From positions 1-64,000 of the forward strand of contig CAVXEW010000013.1 of assembly GCA_963760965.1 (NCBI GenBank): a stretch of 64,000 nucleotides of DNA. The letters run 5' to 3'. Shown here piece after piece: positions 16,970-25,501 of the stretch. This DNA is from Pararhizobium_B sp963760965. Its GTDB lineage: Bacteria; Pseudomonadota; Alphaproteobacteria; Rhizobiales; Rhizobiaceae. Both the position numbers and the translations under genes were made by a program. A model generated the notes under the pieces. That model was not told the DNA's origin. It saw only the letters and a program-made list of their open reading frames with translations, and ran no database searches. Each line of letters starts with the position of its first letter. Position 1 is the first letter of the stretch.

Positions 16970-18727
16970 TCACTCGGTGTCGTGCTGGTGCAGCGCCAGC
17001 GCCGCGCTGATCAGCGCGAGGTGGCTCAGCGCCTGCGGGAAGTTGCTGTTCATGCGCCGGGTCGTGGTGTGGAATTCTTCCGACAGCAGGCCGAGTTCGC
17101 CGGAGACGGACATGGCGCGCTCCATGGTGCGCACGGCGTCGTCGCGGCGTCCTCCAAGCAATTGGCATTCGGCGAGCCAGAAGCAGCAGGCGAGGAACGC
17201 GCCCTCCGGTGCCACCGAATTCGTCAGATGGCGATGCACCATGCCGTCGGTGACGAGATGCCGCTCGATCGTCTCGACCGTGCCGGACATGCGCTTGTCG
17301 CTCATCGGCAGGAAGCCGATCTTCGGCAGGAGCAGGAGCGAAGAATCGAAAGTCTGGCCTCCGAAGAACGACGTGAACGTCCCCATGCCCTCGTTGAAGC
17401 CTTCGTTGCAAATGACGTCGTGGATATGATCGCGCAGCTCGCCGAGCCGCCTGTGCTCCGTGCGGGAAATTTCCTTGCCGCTGCTTCCGGACAGAAACCG
17501 GTCGAACGCCACCCAGGCGAGCGCCTTGGAAGAGACGTAGTGGCGCGGCTCCCCCCGGTCTTCCCACAGCCCGTGATCGGGCTTCGCCCAGGCCGTTTCC
17601 AGTTCCTCGATGATCTGCCGCTCGAGCAGCCGTCCCTGTTCGGTGCGCTCCATGCCGGCGCGCTCCGATATGTGCAGCATGTTGATGACTTCGCCGTAGA
17701 CGTCGAGCTGGAACTGGCCGGCGGCCGCGTTTCCGACCCTCACGGGCCTGGCGAAGCGATAGCCCGGCAGCCATTCCAGTTCGGCTTCGTCGAGCCGGCG
17801 CGACCCGTCGACCCGGTACATGATCTGCATCTTGTCCTCGGCACCGGCGACGGCGCGCAGGATCCAGTCACGCCATGCCGTCGCTTCCTCCAGATAGCCG
17901 CACTCGACGAGCGAGCGAAGGGTGAAGGCGGCATCGCGCAGCCAGCAGTAGCGGTAGTCCCAGTTCATCCTTCCGGCCGGCTGCTCCGGCAGGGAGGTAG
18001 TGGCGGCGGCCACCAGTCCGCCGGTGGGCCGGTGTATCAGTGCCTTCAGCACCAGCAGGGAGCGGCGCACCTCCTTCTCGTAGGGAATCGGGCGGTCGAA
18101 GCGGCCGATCCAGTCGCGCCAGTACTTCTGCGTCCGCTTCAAAGCCTTCTCGGCGTCGGGCGGGTTCGGCGCATCCTCGTGCGCCGCCGCGTAGGAGAGC
18201 ACGAACACATGGCGACTGCCTTCTTCGACGGTCAGCCTGCTGCTGATCGAGCCGTCGGTCCGGGCTGCCTCGCCCATGCCCCAGAGCACCAGCTTGTCCG
18301 GGCCGACATGCATGATGATGCGATCTTCGTCCCGGGTGATCCACGGCGGCATGTTGCCGTAGTCGAAGCGGAACATTGCATCGATGGCGGTCTCGACCTT
18401 TCCCTCGACACCCTCGACGATGCGGATCAGCGTCGGATTGTGATCACGGACGGGCATGAAGTCGATGATACGAATCGTGCCCTCCTCGCAGGTCATCTCG
18501 GTGTGAAGGATCAGAGTGTCGAAGTCGTAGCGCTGGGTGCTGTGCGTCACCGGCTTTTCAGGCGCGATCGTCCAGTGCCCGTTTTCCCTGGTTCCGAGCA
18601 GTGCTGCGCAGCAAGCCGCTGAATCGAAGCGTGGCAGGCAAAGCCATTCGATCGAGCCCATGCGGCTTATCAGGGCGACGGTTTCACCGTCCCCGATCAT
18701 GGCGATGTCTTCGAGCGATGTAGTCAT
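16970..18727 (-). CDS. Glycoside hydrolase family 15 (glucoamylase/trehalase-like)
   Basis: A 585-residue cytoplasmic enzyme of the GH15 (alpha/alpha)6-barrel type. It starts MTTSLEDIAMIGDGETVALI, has an N-terminal beta-sandwich with SIEWLCLPRFDS, and the family signature NWDYRYCWLRDAAFTL near residue 262. Further landmarks are EGMGTFTSFFGGQTFDSSLL and LLSEEFHTTT with NFPQALSHLALISAAL at the end, carrying the second catalytic acidic residue. Bacterial members act on alpha-1,4-glucans or trehalose. No signal peptide, so the substrate is intracellular. Probably co-transcribed with the SDR. Confidence 0.88.
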   Translation of the reverse strand: MTTSLEDIAMIGDGETVALISRMGSIEWLCLPRFDSAACCAALLGTRENGHWTIAPEKPVTHSTQRYDFDTLILHTEMTCEEGTIRIIDFMPVRDHNPTLIRIVEGVEGKVETAIDAMFRFDYGNMPPWITRDEDRIIMHVGPDKLVLWGMGEAARTDGSISSRLTVEEGSRHVFVLSYAAAHEDAPNPPDAEKALKRTQKYWRDWIGRFDRPIPYEKEVRRSLLVLKALIHRPTGGLVAAATTSLPEQPAGRMNWDYRYCWLRDAAFTLRSLVECGYLEEATAWRDWILRAVAGAEDKMQIMYRVDGSRRLDEAELEWLPGYRFARPVRVGNAAAGQFQLDVYGEVINMLHISERAGMERTEQGRLLERQIIEELETAWAKPDHGLWEDRGEPRHYVSSKALAWVAFDRFLSGSSGKEISRTEHRRLGELRDHIHDVICNEGFNEGMGTFTSFFGGQTFDSSLLLLPKIGFLPMSDKRMSGTVETIERHLVTDGMVHRHLTNSVAPEGAFLACCFWLAECQLLGGRRDDAVRTMERAMSVSGELGLLSEEFHTTTRRMNSNFPQALSHLALISAALALHQHDTE

Positions 18728-18956
18728 ATCGGCTTCTCATCTGGATGCGGTGGATCGGAAGCGACGCCTCCGAAAAATGCCAATCGATAGGTGCCGCCCA
18801 TTTCCGCGCGACGGTGAAGGATCAGAAGGCTGAACGAGACGCCCCTCGGTTTTGTTCGTCTTGCTACTTTTTGCCGCAATCGAAGTCTTCGCGGCCAGTG
18901 CAGTCCCGAGTGGAGGCGTTTGTCTCCAACGCTGCATTGACGCCTCGGGCGCCGGT

Positions 18957-19187
18957 GTTGCGCGGGGCGGTCTGGTCGCGGTGTCGCCAGATCACCGGGG
19001 CAAGGGACTGGGAAAGCTCGTCGACGCGATGATGGTCCGTACCGCGCTCGAGAGTCTCGGGGCGGAGTGCATCTATGAACCGGTGTGCGAAACCCACATG
19101 CCATCGCGGCATATGGTGGAAGCTTGCGGGCTCACCGGAATACGAAATTCAGGAGCGGCTCTGTCCCCGGCGCAGCCGCTCGGCTAA
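18957..19187 (+). pseudogene. GNAT acetyltransferase C-terminal remnant
   Basis: The frame contains GGLVAVSPDHRGKGLGKLVD, which carries the acetyl-CoA loop (V-x-P-x-x-RGKGLG), followed by ALESLGAECIYEPVCETHMP and SRHMVEACGLTGI, the typical tail of a GNAT domain. The first half of the domain and a start codon are missing. It lies in a 1-kb stretch made of gene debris. Confidence 0.6.
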
Positions 19188-19410
19188 CCAAGTATCTCCT
19201 GCTGACGGTTCCTGCAGAAGACCATTTGTTCATGAATGAGATCGTCGGCAACTGACCTTGAATCGTCCGCTTCCGGGATCTGGCTGGCAAAAAGGGGCTC
19301 TTCCCCGCCTTGTCTGCTTCCTCAAAGTCCAGCTTGCCGGCCGGAAGGCCGGATGAGAAACTGGCTCTGGCAAGACTCTCGCGGGGCATGCGTGTCGGCG
19401 ACGGATCCGA

Positions 19411-19602
19411 CCGGACGGAAGCTGGCGGCAAGCTTCGCAGCCGAGGTGGCGGGATATGACACGCCACATGCGCCGGGAGGTTCAGTCGATGCGCGTACTC
19501 ACCTCGCATCGCGACATCATGGATGCTTTGGTTGCCGGGCATGGCGGCAGGATCGCCAACACCGCCGGCGACAGCGTGCTTGTCGAGTTCCCGAGCGCCG
19601 TC
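19411..19602 (+). pseudogene. Class III adenylate/guanylate cyclase remnant
   Basis: GRKLAASFAAEVAGYDT in one frame and, shifted, MDALVAGHGGRIANTAGDSV then LVEFPSAV reproduce the beginning of the cyclase domain as seen in rhizobial proteins (RKLAAIFAADVAGYS...HRGRIVKTTGDGLLVEF). The metal-binding Asp region is kept but the frame is broken and the rest of the domain is gone. It ends just before the MDR oxidoreductase gene. Confidence 0.6.
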
Positions 19603-19738
19603 CGTCCTCTTCCACCGGTATCTTCTCTTCTCCCGCACCGACGACATCGCTTTCGATCTCTCCGATGTCGAACTGGCCGCCATTGGCGCCGTGGGGCCTT
19701 GGCGAGAACCGGGTCCTGGAAACGATGAGGAAGGGACG

Positions 19739-20773
19739 ATGACCGAGAGCAACTACTGGCGCTTTGCGCGGTTCGGGCCGGCAGCGGATGTCATGGAGCG
19801 GGCGCGGACGGGCCTGGCTGAACCGGGGCCGGGGCAGGCGCTCGTCGAGATCCTGTCGGTCGGATTGAACCAGGCCGAGAACCGCTACCTGCTCGGCACC
19901 CATTTCCCGCCGAAGACCCTGCCGGCCTGCATCGGACACGAGGCCGTCGGGCGGATCGTGGCGCTCGGCCCGGAGTCGGAGGAGCTGCCCCTGACCCGGC
20001 GCTGGAAGGCGGGCGATCGCGTCGCCCTTGTGCCGATGCTTGTCGACATTGCCGGGATGGGCGCTCTGCGCGACTACGGGCTCTACGACTGCGCCGCGCT
20101 GCTTCCGGTGCCGGAAAGCTTCAGCGATCGCGAGGGGGCAGCCTTCTGGATGGGCGTCTTCACCATGGCCGGTGCGATGGATATGGCGGGTCTCGGCAGC
20201 GGGACCTGCGTGGGGCGAGGCGTCGTGGTGACCGCTGCGGCTGGCGGCATGGGCTGCCTCGGGCTGAAACTGGTGCGTGCCCTGGGCGGATCGGCGCTGG
20301 CCCTTACGCGGAGCGCCTCCAAGGCAGAGGCGCTGACGAGGCTCGCGGATCGCGCGGCGGTCGTGCGCGCGCCGGAAGAGCTGGCGGCGGTCGTCCGGGA
20401 CTGGAGGGCGGACGGGGCGGACGCGGTGATCGATCCGCTCGGCGGCGGCTACCTGACGGCGGCGGTCGAGGCGCTGGCGCCGGGCGGGCGCTATGTCTGC
20501 TACGAATGGGTTGCAGGCCGGGCTGCGGCTTTCGACATCGCGCAGCTCATCGAGCGGAGCGTAACGATCGGCGGGTTCACGATTTTCCATCTGCTGCGGC
20601 ATCCCGGGCTCCTCGATCGGCTGGTGAGGATTGGCATGCACCACGCGGAGGCGCTCCGGCCGGTGCTGGCAGCGGACTACGACTTTTCCGCAGCGCCGGA
20701 GGCCTTCTCCGCGCTGGCGCGGGGCGGGCATGTCGGCAAGATCACAGTCAGCCGGACGGGTGCTGGCGGCTGA
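19739..20773 (+). CDS. MDR-superfamily (zinc-type/quinone reductase-like) oxidoreductase
   Basis: A 344-residue medium-chain dehydrogenase. The GroES-like N-terminal part includes GLNQAENRYLLGTHF and ACIGHEAVGRIVALGPES; the Rossmann part has VVTAAAGGMGCLGLKLVRAL as the NADP-binding loop. The GHE region is kept but there is no structural-zinc cysteine cluster, which favours the quinone-reductase branch. ATG 19739 follows AGGAAGGG. It stands alone downstream of gene debris. The substrate cannot be deduced. Confidence 0.8.
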   Translation: MTESNYWRFARFGPAADVMERARTGLAEPGPGQALVEILSVGLNQAENRYLLGTHFPPKTLPACIGHEAVGRIVALGPESEELPLTRRWKAGDRVALVPMLVDIAGMGALRDYGLYDCAALLPVPESFSDREGAAFWMGVFTMAGAMDMAGLGSGTCVGRGVVVTAAAGGMGCLGLKLVRALGGSALALTRSASKAEALTRLADRAAVVRAPEELAAVVRDWRADGADAVIDPLGGGYLTAAVEALAPGGRYVCYEWVAGRAAAFDIAQLIERSVTIGGFTIFHLLRHPGLLDRLVRIGMHHAEALRPVLAADYDFSAAPEAFSALARGGHVGKITVSRTGAGG

Positions 20774-21160
20774 GGCTGGCCCGGCTCCCCGGCCGGACGG
20801 GGCGGCTGAGAGGCAGCCGGCAGGCTGCGCCGGTCATGTCCATCGAAACGTTGAGAAGCTGCAGACTCGCAGTCCATGTCGTTCCGTTTGCGGGGCATTC
20901 ATCGCCGCGGTTCCGAACCGGCGGCACCGATCGCATGCCACCGAACCGCCGCGACGATGCCTGCCGGCCGCCCCCGTCCAGTCAGTCTGCCGGACCGTGC
21001 GGCGCGAAACGGTTGGCGGCAGGCCCGGCCGGCGGTAACATCGCCGGACCGGCTCCCCAACCTGGGGAGGCACGCAAGACAAACCTCGATGTGGGCTGAC
21101 GGGATGAAAGTGGATCGAACGGCGGGCTTCCTGGCCGAAACCGCATCGGCCGGGCGCTAG
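20774..21160. other. Intergenic, no gene seen
   Basis: These 387 bp before the bestrophin gene contain open frames in several registers, as expected at high GC, but none with family resemblance or a good start. Confidence 0.4.
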
Positions 21161-22195
21161 ATGTACGTCCGTCGGGGCATAAGCCCGCTCCACGTGCTGG
21201 CGGAGTCGCGGCACCTGCTTGCCATCTCCTTCGGCCTGTCGGTATTCGTCTTCCTCGTCCACGAGCTGCTGGGCTTCGAGGCGGTGGAAATCCCCGCCCT
21301 GCCGGTCGCGACCATCGGCGTCGTCGTCTCGCTCTATCTCGGGTTTCTCAGCGCGTCGGCCTACAGCCGATGGTGGGAGGCGCGCACGATCTGGGGCGCG
21401 ATCGTCAACAACAGCCGAATCTGGGGGAACTACTGCCTGAGCCTCCTGGAGCCGCCTGCCGGCGGCGAGGCGGGCGAACATGCGGCGGCGCGGCTGCTGA
21501 TATGCCAGCATCTCGCCTGGGTAAACGCGCTGTGCTTCCAACTGCGGCAGAATTCCAGCCGGCAACCCGCGGACGCCGGCGGCACCGGAGTTCCGCACAC
21601 CGACCGGACGGACACGCTTTCGACGCGATCGCCGGACCGCGACCGGGGCTGGCTAACGGTCGAGCAGGCGCGCCGCGTGAAGGGCATGGCCAATCCCGCG
21701 GTGCACATCCTCCGCCTGCAGGGCGACGCGCTGGCTGCGCTCAGGAGGGGCGGGCGCCTTGATGACTACCGCTTCGTCGAAATGTCCCGGGCGCTCTCGA
21801 CCTTCTACGAGTGCCAGGGCTCTTGCGAGCGGATCAAGAACACGCCCTTTCCGATCCAATTTACCTATTTCGGCCGGGCTTTCACCTGGCTGCTGATCCT
21901 CCTCTTGCCCTTCGGCTTTGTCGATTCCTTCGTGCGGCTGGCGGAGAACCATCCCATCTTCGCTGTCGTCGCCGAAGACTACGTCTTCATGCTGATCCCG
22001 TTTAACATCCTGATATCCTGGGCGTTCTTCCTGCTCGGGCGGGTCAGCGAGAGCTGCGCGGAGCCGTTCGACGGGCAGCCAACCGATGTCCCTATCTCGA
22101 CGCTGACCCGGCTGATCGAGATCGATCTGCTGCAGATGCTCGGCGACGAAGCCATCCCGCCGCCCTGCCAGCCCGAGGGCGGCGCGCTCTATTAG
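21161..22195 (+). CDS. Bestrophin family ion channel-like protein
   Basis: A 344-residue membrane protein. After two N-terminal helices (LLAISFGLSVFVFLVHELLG, LPVATIGVVVSLYLGFLSAS) comes the family hallmark SAYSRWWEARTIWGAIVNNS. A further helix pair lies at FTWLLILLLPFGFVDSFV and DYVFMLIPFNILISWAFFLL, and the GQPTDVPISTLTRLIEIDLL tail is typical of bacterial UPF0187 proteins. These form pentameric anion or cation channels in the inner membrane. Residues 140-165 are a low-complexity insertion. The ribosome site before ATG 21161 is weak. Confidence 0.85.
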   Translation: MYVRRGISPLHVLAESRHLLAISFGLSVFVFLVHELLGFEAVEIPALPVATIGVVVSLYLGFLSASAYSRWWEARTIWGAIVNNSRIWGNYCLSLLEPPAGGEAGEHAAARLLICQHLAWVNALCFQLRQNSSRQPADAGGTGVPHTDRTDTLSTRSPDRDRGWLTVEQARRVKGMANPAVHILRLQGDALAALRRGGRLDDYRFVEMSRALSTFYECQGSCERIKNTPFPIQFTYFGRAFTWLLILLLPFGFVDSFVRLAENHPIFAVVAEDYVFMLIPFNILISWAFFLLGRVSESCAEPFDGQPTDVPISTLTRLIEIDLLQMLGDEAIPPPCQPEGGALY

Positions 22196-22558
22196 GCAGG
22201 GCCGGCGATCGGGAGCTGCCGGCACCAAGATGCGGAACGCTCCTCATGCAGAATTGGCACAGGTCCGAAGGGATGGTGGACAACGATCGAAACTCCCCCC
22301 GCAGCCGCGTACGACGCGAGGCGAATTCGTGCCGCAGCCGGTCGCGAGTGATGGCCACCGTCCGACGCCCGACCATCGGAATGAGGTCCGATTGCAATCT
22401 GGCTTGCGGCGACGCGATTGGCTGAATTGCTGCCCGCCCTGCGACTTATGACAAAATGTCAGGTTGCAATCCCGTCCGGTCTGCAGTGAGTGAAGGCATT
22501 GGCAGGCTGCGCCCCACTTCCGCGCGGTCCAGGCTCTTCCGAAACAGAGGGACTCTCC
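22196..22558. other. Intergenic, no gene seen
   Basis: These 363 bp separate the bestrophin gene from copC. A promoter for copCD is expected here, but no CueR- or CsoR-type operator is obvious. Confidence 0.4.
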
Positions 22559-22933
22559 ATGCTCAGACCCGTTCGCCACCCGGTCATCGCGCTTCTTGGC
22601 GTCCTCGCCATGTCGTTGCCGGCTTTCGCTCACGCTCACCTGAAAAGCGCCGCGCCTGCGATCGGCGGCAAGGTTGCCGGTTCGCCGACGGAACTGGATC
22701 TTCATTTCACGGAAGGTCTGAACCTCAGCTTCACGGGCGTTGTGCTCAAGGGGCCATCCGGTGCCGGGATCGCGACCGGAAAGGCAGCGCTCAAGCCGGG
22801 CGACGACCAGACGCTCGTCGTTCCGCTCTCGAAGACGCTTCCGGCCGGCCGGTACGACGTTTCCTGGCACGCGCTGTCGAAGGACGGGCACAAGACGAAG
22901 GGGACCTACCATTTCACCGTCTCCTCGAAATAG
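22559..22933 (+). CDS. copC: Periplasmic copper-resistance protein CopC
   Basis: A 124-residue protein with a signal peptide (VIALLGVLAMSLPAFAHA) whose mature form begins near HAHLKSAAPAIGG, the N-terminal His that binds Cu(II) in CopC. The beta-barrel continues through LDLHFTEGLNLSFTGVVLKG and ends with YDVSWHALSKDGHKTKGTYH, which supplies the Asp/His ligands. It carries copper in the periplasm and works with the membrane protein CopD encoded 11 nt downstream. Confidence 0.9.
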   Translation: MLRPVRHPVIALLGVLAMSLPAFAHAHLKSAAPAIGGKVAGSPTELDLHFTEGLNLSFTGVVLKGPSGAGIATGKAALKPGDDQTLVVPLSKTLPAGRYDVSWHALSKDGHKTKGTYHFTVSSK

Positions 22934-22944
22934 GCAGGGTCTTC

Positions 22945-23844
22945 TTGCACACGATCCACGCCGCCCTGATCGCTTGCCGCTTCGCGCATGATGCGGCCGC
23001 GATGGCGCTCTGGGGCACGTTCGGCTATCTCCTCACCTGTGTTCCGCAAGACCTGGCCAGGCAGACGACCGGACGCCTCGGACGGCTGCCGGCCGCCGCC
23101 GTTGCCGTAACGGTGGTGACTGCGGTCGCCTTCCTGCCGATCAAGACCGCCATGATCGGCGACGGCTGGCCGGATGCGATCGCGCCGGGCACGCTCTGGA
23201 CGGTGGTATCGGCGACTTCGGTCGGTACGGCCTGGCTTGTCGACGTCACAATGTCCGGCTTCCTTGTGATCGCTCTGTTCCTCACCCCGCCATACCGCGG
23301 CCCGGCGGTCGCCGTGGGTTCGGGTCTGGTTCTGTCCGCGCTGGCGCTCACGGGTCACGCCATGATGCGCGAGGGCTGGATCGGCTATCTGCAGCAGGCC
23401 AACGACCTCGTGCATGTTCTGGCAAGCGCCGCCTGGCTTGGTGCGCTCGTGCCGCTGACGATCATCATGCGCGGCCGCGCAGAGAAAGAGATGTGCCACA
23501 GGGCTCATGACATCGCACTCCGCCGCTTTTCCGCGGCCGGACAGGTGGCGGTGGCATTGATCCTCCTGACCGGCGTGGCCAACACGCTGCTGATCGTTGG
23601 CGGCTGGCCCACGAACTGGTCCTCGACCTATCAGGCTCTCCTGTGCACCAAGATCGGCATCGTTATGGCCATGATCGTCCTCGCAAGCCGAAATCGCTTT
23701 CTGCTGGCCCCGCGTCTCGATGATCATCGCCACGTCGCCGCTTCGGCCATTCGCAATGCGGCCCTTGCCGAGATCGCACTCGGCCTCACGGCCGTGGCCC
23801 TGGTGGCGGTCTTCGGCCTCATGGACCCGGGGCAGGCGGGCTAG
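22945..23844 (+). CDS. copD: Copper-resistance membrane protein CopD
   Basis: A 299-residue inner-membrane protein with about eight helices, including AAAVAVTVVTAVAFLPIK, DVTMSGFLVIALFLT, LVHVLASAAWLGALVPLTII, VAVALILLTGVANTLLIVGG and LLCTKIGIVMAMIVLASRN. The pattern VLASAAWLGAL...HxxALRRFSAAGQVAV...GVANT...LxxKIGIVxxM is that of CopD/YcnJ, which takes up copper delivered by CopC. It probably starts at TTG 22945 behind AGGG. Forms an operon with copC. Confidence 0.88.
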   Translation: MHTIHAALIACRFAHDAAAMALWGTFGYLLTCVPQDLARQTTGRLGRLPAAAVAVTVVTAVAFLPIKTAMIGDGWPDAIAPGTLWTVVSATSVGTAWLVDVTMSGFLVIALFLTPPYRGPAVAVGSGLVLSALALTGHAMMREGWIGYLQQANDLVHVLASAAWLGALVPLTIIMRGRAEKEMCHRAHDIALRRFSAAGQVAVALILLTGVANTLLIVGGWPTNWSSTYQALLCTKIGIVMAMIVLASRNRFLLAPRLDDHRHVAASAIRNAALAEIALGLTAVALVAVFGLMDPGQAG

Positions 23845-23912
23845 CGCCTCGGCAGTCCAAGGGCTGGCGAGACGGAAGAGCCGGCAGGGGTTGTCGGCTG
23901 GCGGGGCGCAGA

Positions 23913-24133
23913 TCAGGATGCGGCGTCGTGGGGTCTTCCGCCCGACGTCATCGGGATCGCGACGAACGATCGTGCCCGCCCCGGATCGGCAGTGGCCAGG
24001 CGAAGCAATTCGCCTTCCTGATAGATGTCCTCTCCCCGGACATCTGCGATGTTGACCGTCGATAGCCGCGTGGCCACCCGGCCCAGCCCCGTTCGGGGGG
24101 CGACGGCAAAGACCTCCCGATCCTTCAGCCATA
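23913..24133 (-). pseudogene. GAF-domain protein remnant
   Basis: The minus strand reads RTGLGRVATRLSTVNIADVR, then YQEGELLRLATADPGRARSF and VAIPM. This is the GAF core found in rhizobial sensor kinases and cyclases (GLGRVxxTxxxVHIADVxxExxY...ARTLLxVPM). No start, kinase or other effector domain adjoins it. It abuts the fragment at 24144 on the opposite strand, so the junction is a rearrangement scar. Confidence 0.55.
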
Positions 24134-24143
24134 GGCGTCCGGG

Positions 24144-24488
24144 ATGCTGCCGGCGCCTCCCGTGTGCTACGGCAAGGCGGCGCTGGTCGGTACCGCCGGA
24201 GCGATGGAGCACGGGGCCGCCGTTCTGCACCCCAGGCTCGGCGCGCCGGTGCGCGCGGCGGTCGGTGGAGGCAAGGCGCTCATCCCATCGAACCACAAGG
24301 TCCGCGCCCCGGGCAACGGCATCGACATGCCGCTCGGTCACAAGAAAGATGCGTGGTCGTTCGACCACATCGAGACGGTGACGATTTGCCTGGCCGACGC
24401 GCCCCGGGCCGATGAGATCGTGCTGTGCATCGGCCTGGCGGACGGTCCGCGCGCACGGACGGATTTCCTTCAGTTGCCGTTCGCCGAG
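24144..24488 (+). pseudogene. Amino-acid-synthesis family (AA_synth/DUF1185) remnant
   Basis: The frame contains VCYGKAALVGTAGAMEHGAA, LHPRLGAPVRAAVGGGKALI and ADAPRADEIVLCIGLADGPR, which match the C-terminal half of the AA_synth family (YGKxAIVGxxGExEHAAAxLHPxxGxPxRxAxGGGKAxIPS...DAPRADEIVVALxxxDGGRP). The N-terminal half is missing. The 3' end runs into the end of the LysR gene on the other strand, indicating truncation by rearrangement. Confidence 0.65.
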
Positions 24489-25399
24489 AACGTCGACTCG
24501 AGTTCGCCGATGGCAGACCTGATCACGCCGGCAAGCCTGTCGCTAAGAGCCGAACGTTCCTCGAACGCAGAGGTGATCAGCCAGACCGTCATCCTGATCG
24601 GCTTGGCGATCGGGCGGAATACAATGTTCGGATCGTGTGATCCGACGGCGATCAGCGTCGGGACGATGCTCAGCCCGTAGCCGGCACTGACCATGGCGGC
24701 CGCAGCCTGGGCCATCTGGACCTCGGCCATCACACGGACGCCAGTACCGACGGACTGCAGCGCAGCGTCGACGGCGGGGCTCGACATGTCGTCCCGCCCG
24801 AGTGCCACGAAGGATTCGTCGGCAAGGTCGGAAAGGTGAACGATCGGTCGACCGGCCAGGCGATGCGTCGCGGGCAGCACGCAGACCATGGAGATCTCGC
24901 AGAACGCCTCGCAGCGCACGGCAGGATTTTCCGAAGGCACGAGCGATATGCCGAAATCCGCCGTGCGGGTAACGACGGAGTCCTCGATGCTCTTCGAGGT
25001 GCGGGTGAAGAGCGAAATACGCACCTCGGGCGTGGAATCGAGAAATCGGGCTGCGACGCGCGGCAGCAACTGCATGCCGAGCGCGGGGAACGCCGCCACC
25101 GAAATCTCGCCGCGCTCGAGGTTGCGAATGGCGTCGGCCGTCTTTCTGACCCGCGCCACCCCGATTTCGAGCCTCTGGGTTTCCACGAAAAGCTGGCGCG
25201 CCTCCGGTGTCGCAACGAGCCGGCCCGTGTTTCGAGAGAACAGCTTGAAACCGCAGGATTGTTCGAAGGCATGGATAAGCTTGCTGACGGCCGGCTGGCT
25301 GATGAAAAGGGCCTCCGCCGCCTTGGTGACCGAGCCTCCCTTCATGACCGAGTTGAAGGCTTCGATCTGGCGGACATTGGGGCGCGGCATGGGGAGCAT
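24470..25399 (-). CDS. LysR family transcriptional regulator of the divergent amine-uptake/oxidation operon
   Basis: A 309-residue LTTR. The winged HTH is RQIEAFNSVMKGGSVTKAAE and LFISQPAVSKLIHAFEQSCG; the effector-binding domain follows (ISVAAFPALGMQLLPRVAAR, FGISLVPSENP, AMVSAGYGLSIVPTL). ATG 25399 is preferred because AAAGG lies 4 nt upstream; ATG 25390 is possible. It is divergent from the ABC/oxidase operon beginning at 25502, and a palindrome lies between them, so it most likely activates that operon in response to its substrate. Its 3' end overlaps gene debris on the opposite strand. Confidence 0.88.
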   Translation of the reverse strand: MLPMPRPNVRQIEAFNSVMKGGSVTKAAEALFISQPAVSKLIHAFEQSCGFKLFSRNTGRLVATPEARQLFVETQRLEIGVARVRKTADAIRNLERGEISVAAFPALGMQLLPRVAARFLDSTPEVRISLFTRTSKSIEDSVVTRTADFGISLVPSENPAVRCEAFCEISMVCVLPATHRLAGRPIVHLSDLADESFVALGRDDMSSPAVDAALQSVGTGVRVMAEVQMAQAAAAMVSAGYGLSIVPTLIAVGSHDPNIVFRPIAKPIRMTVWLITSAFEERSALSDRLAGVIRSAIGELESTFSANGN

Positions 25400-25425
25400 A
25401 TAACCTTTTGGAATGGAAGCCCCAT

Positions 25426-25447
25426 ATAAACTCATTTGAAAGTTTAT
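25426..25447. promoter_or_regulatory. Candidate LysR operator (perfect 7-bp palindrome)
   Basis: ATAAACT and AGTTTAT form perfect inverted arms separated by 8 bp (CATTTGAA), 27 bp from the LysR start and 55 bp from the start of the ABC operon. It lies in the only AT-rich part of the intergenic region. Size and placement fit an LTTR recognition site; binding is inference. Confidence 0.5.
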
Positions 25448-25501
25448 TGGAATTGCCAATCAATTGGGCCTTCCGAAAACGAGAAAAGAGGGGTTCCTCG
25501 G

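Noticed and set aside
16908..17774. Open frame upstream of the SDR start, extending it to 639 codons
   Set aside because: It runs antisense through the GH15 gene and has no family resemblance before MAFATHKPKTVVITGAS; the ribosome site supports ATG 16907.
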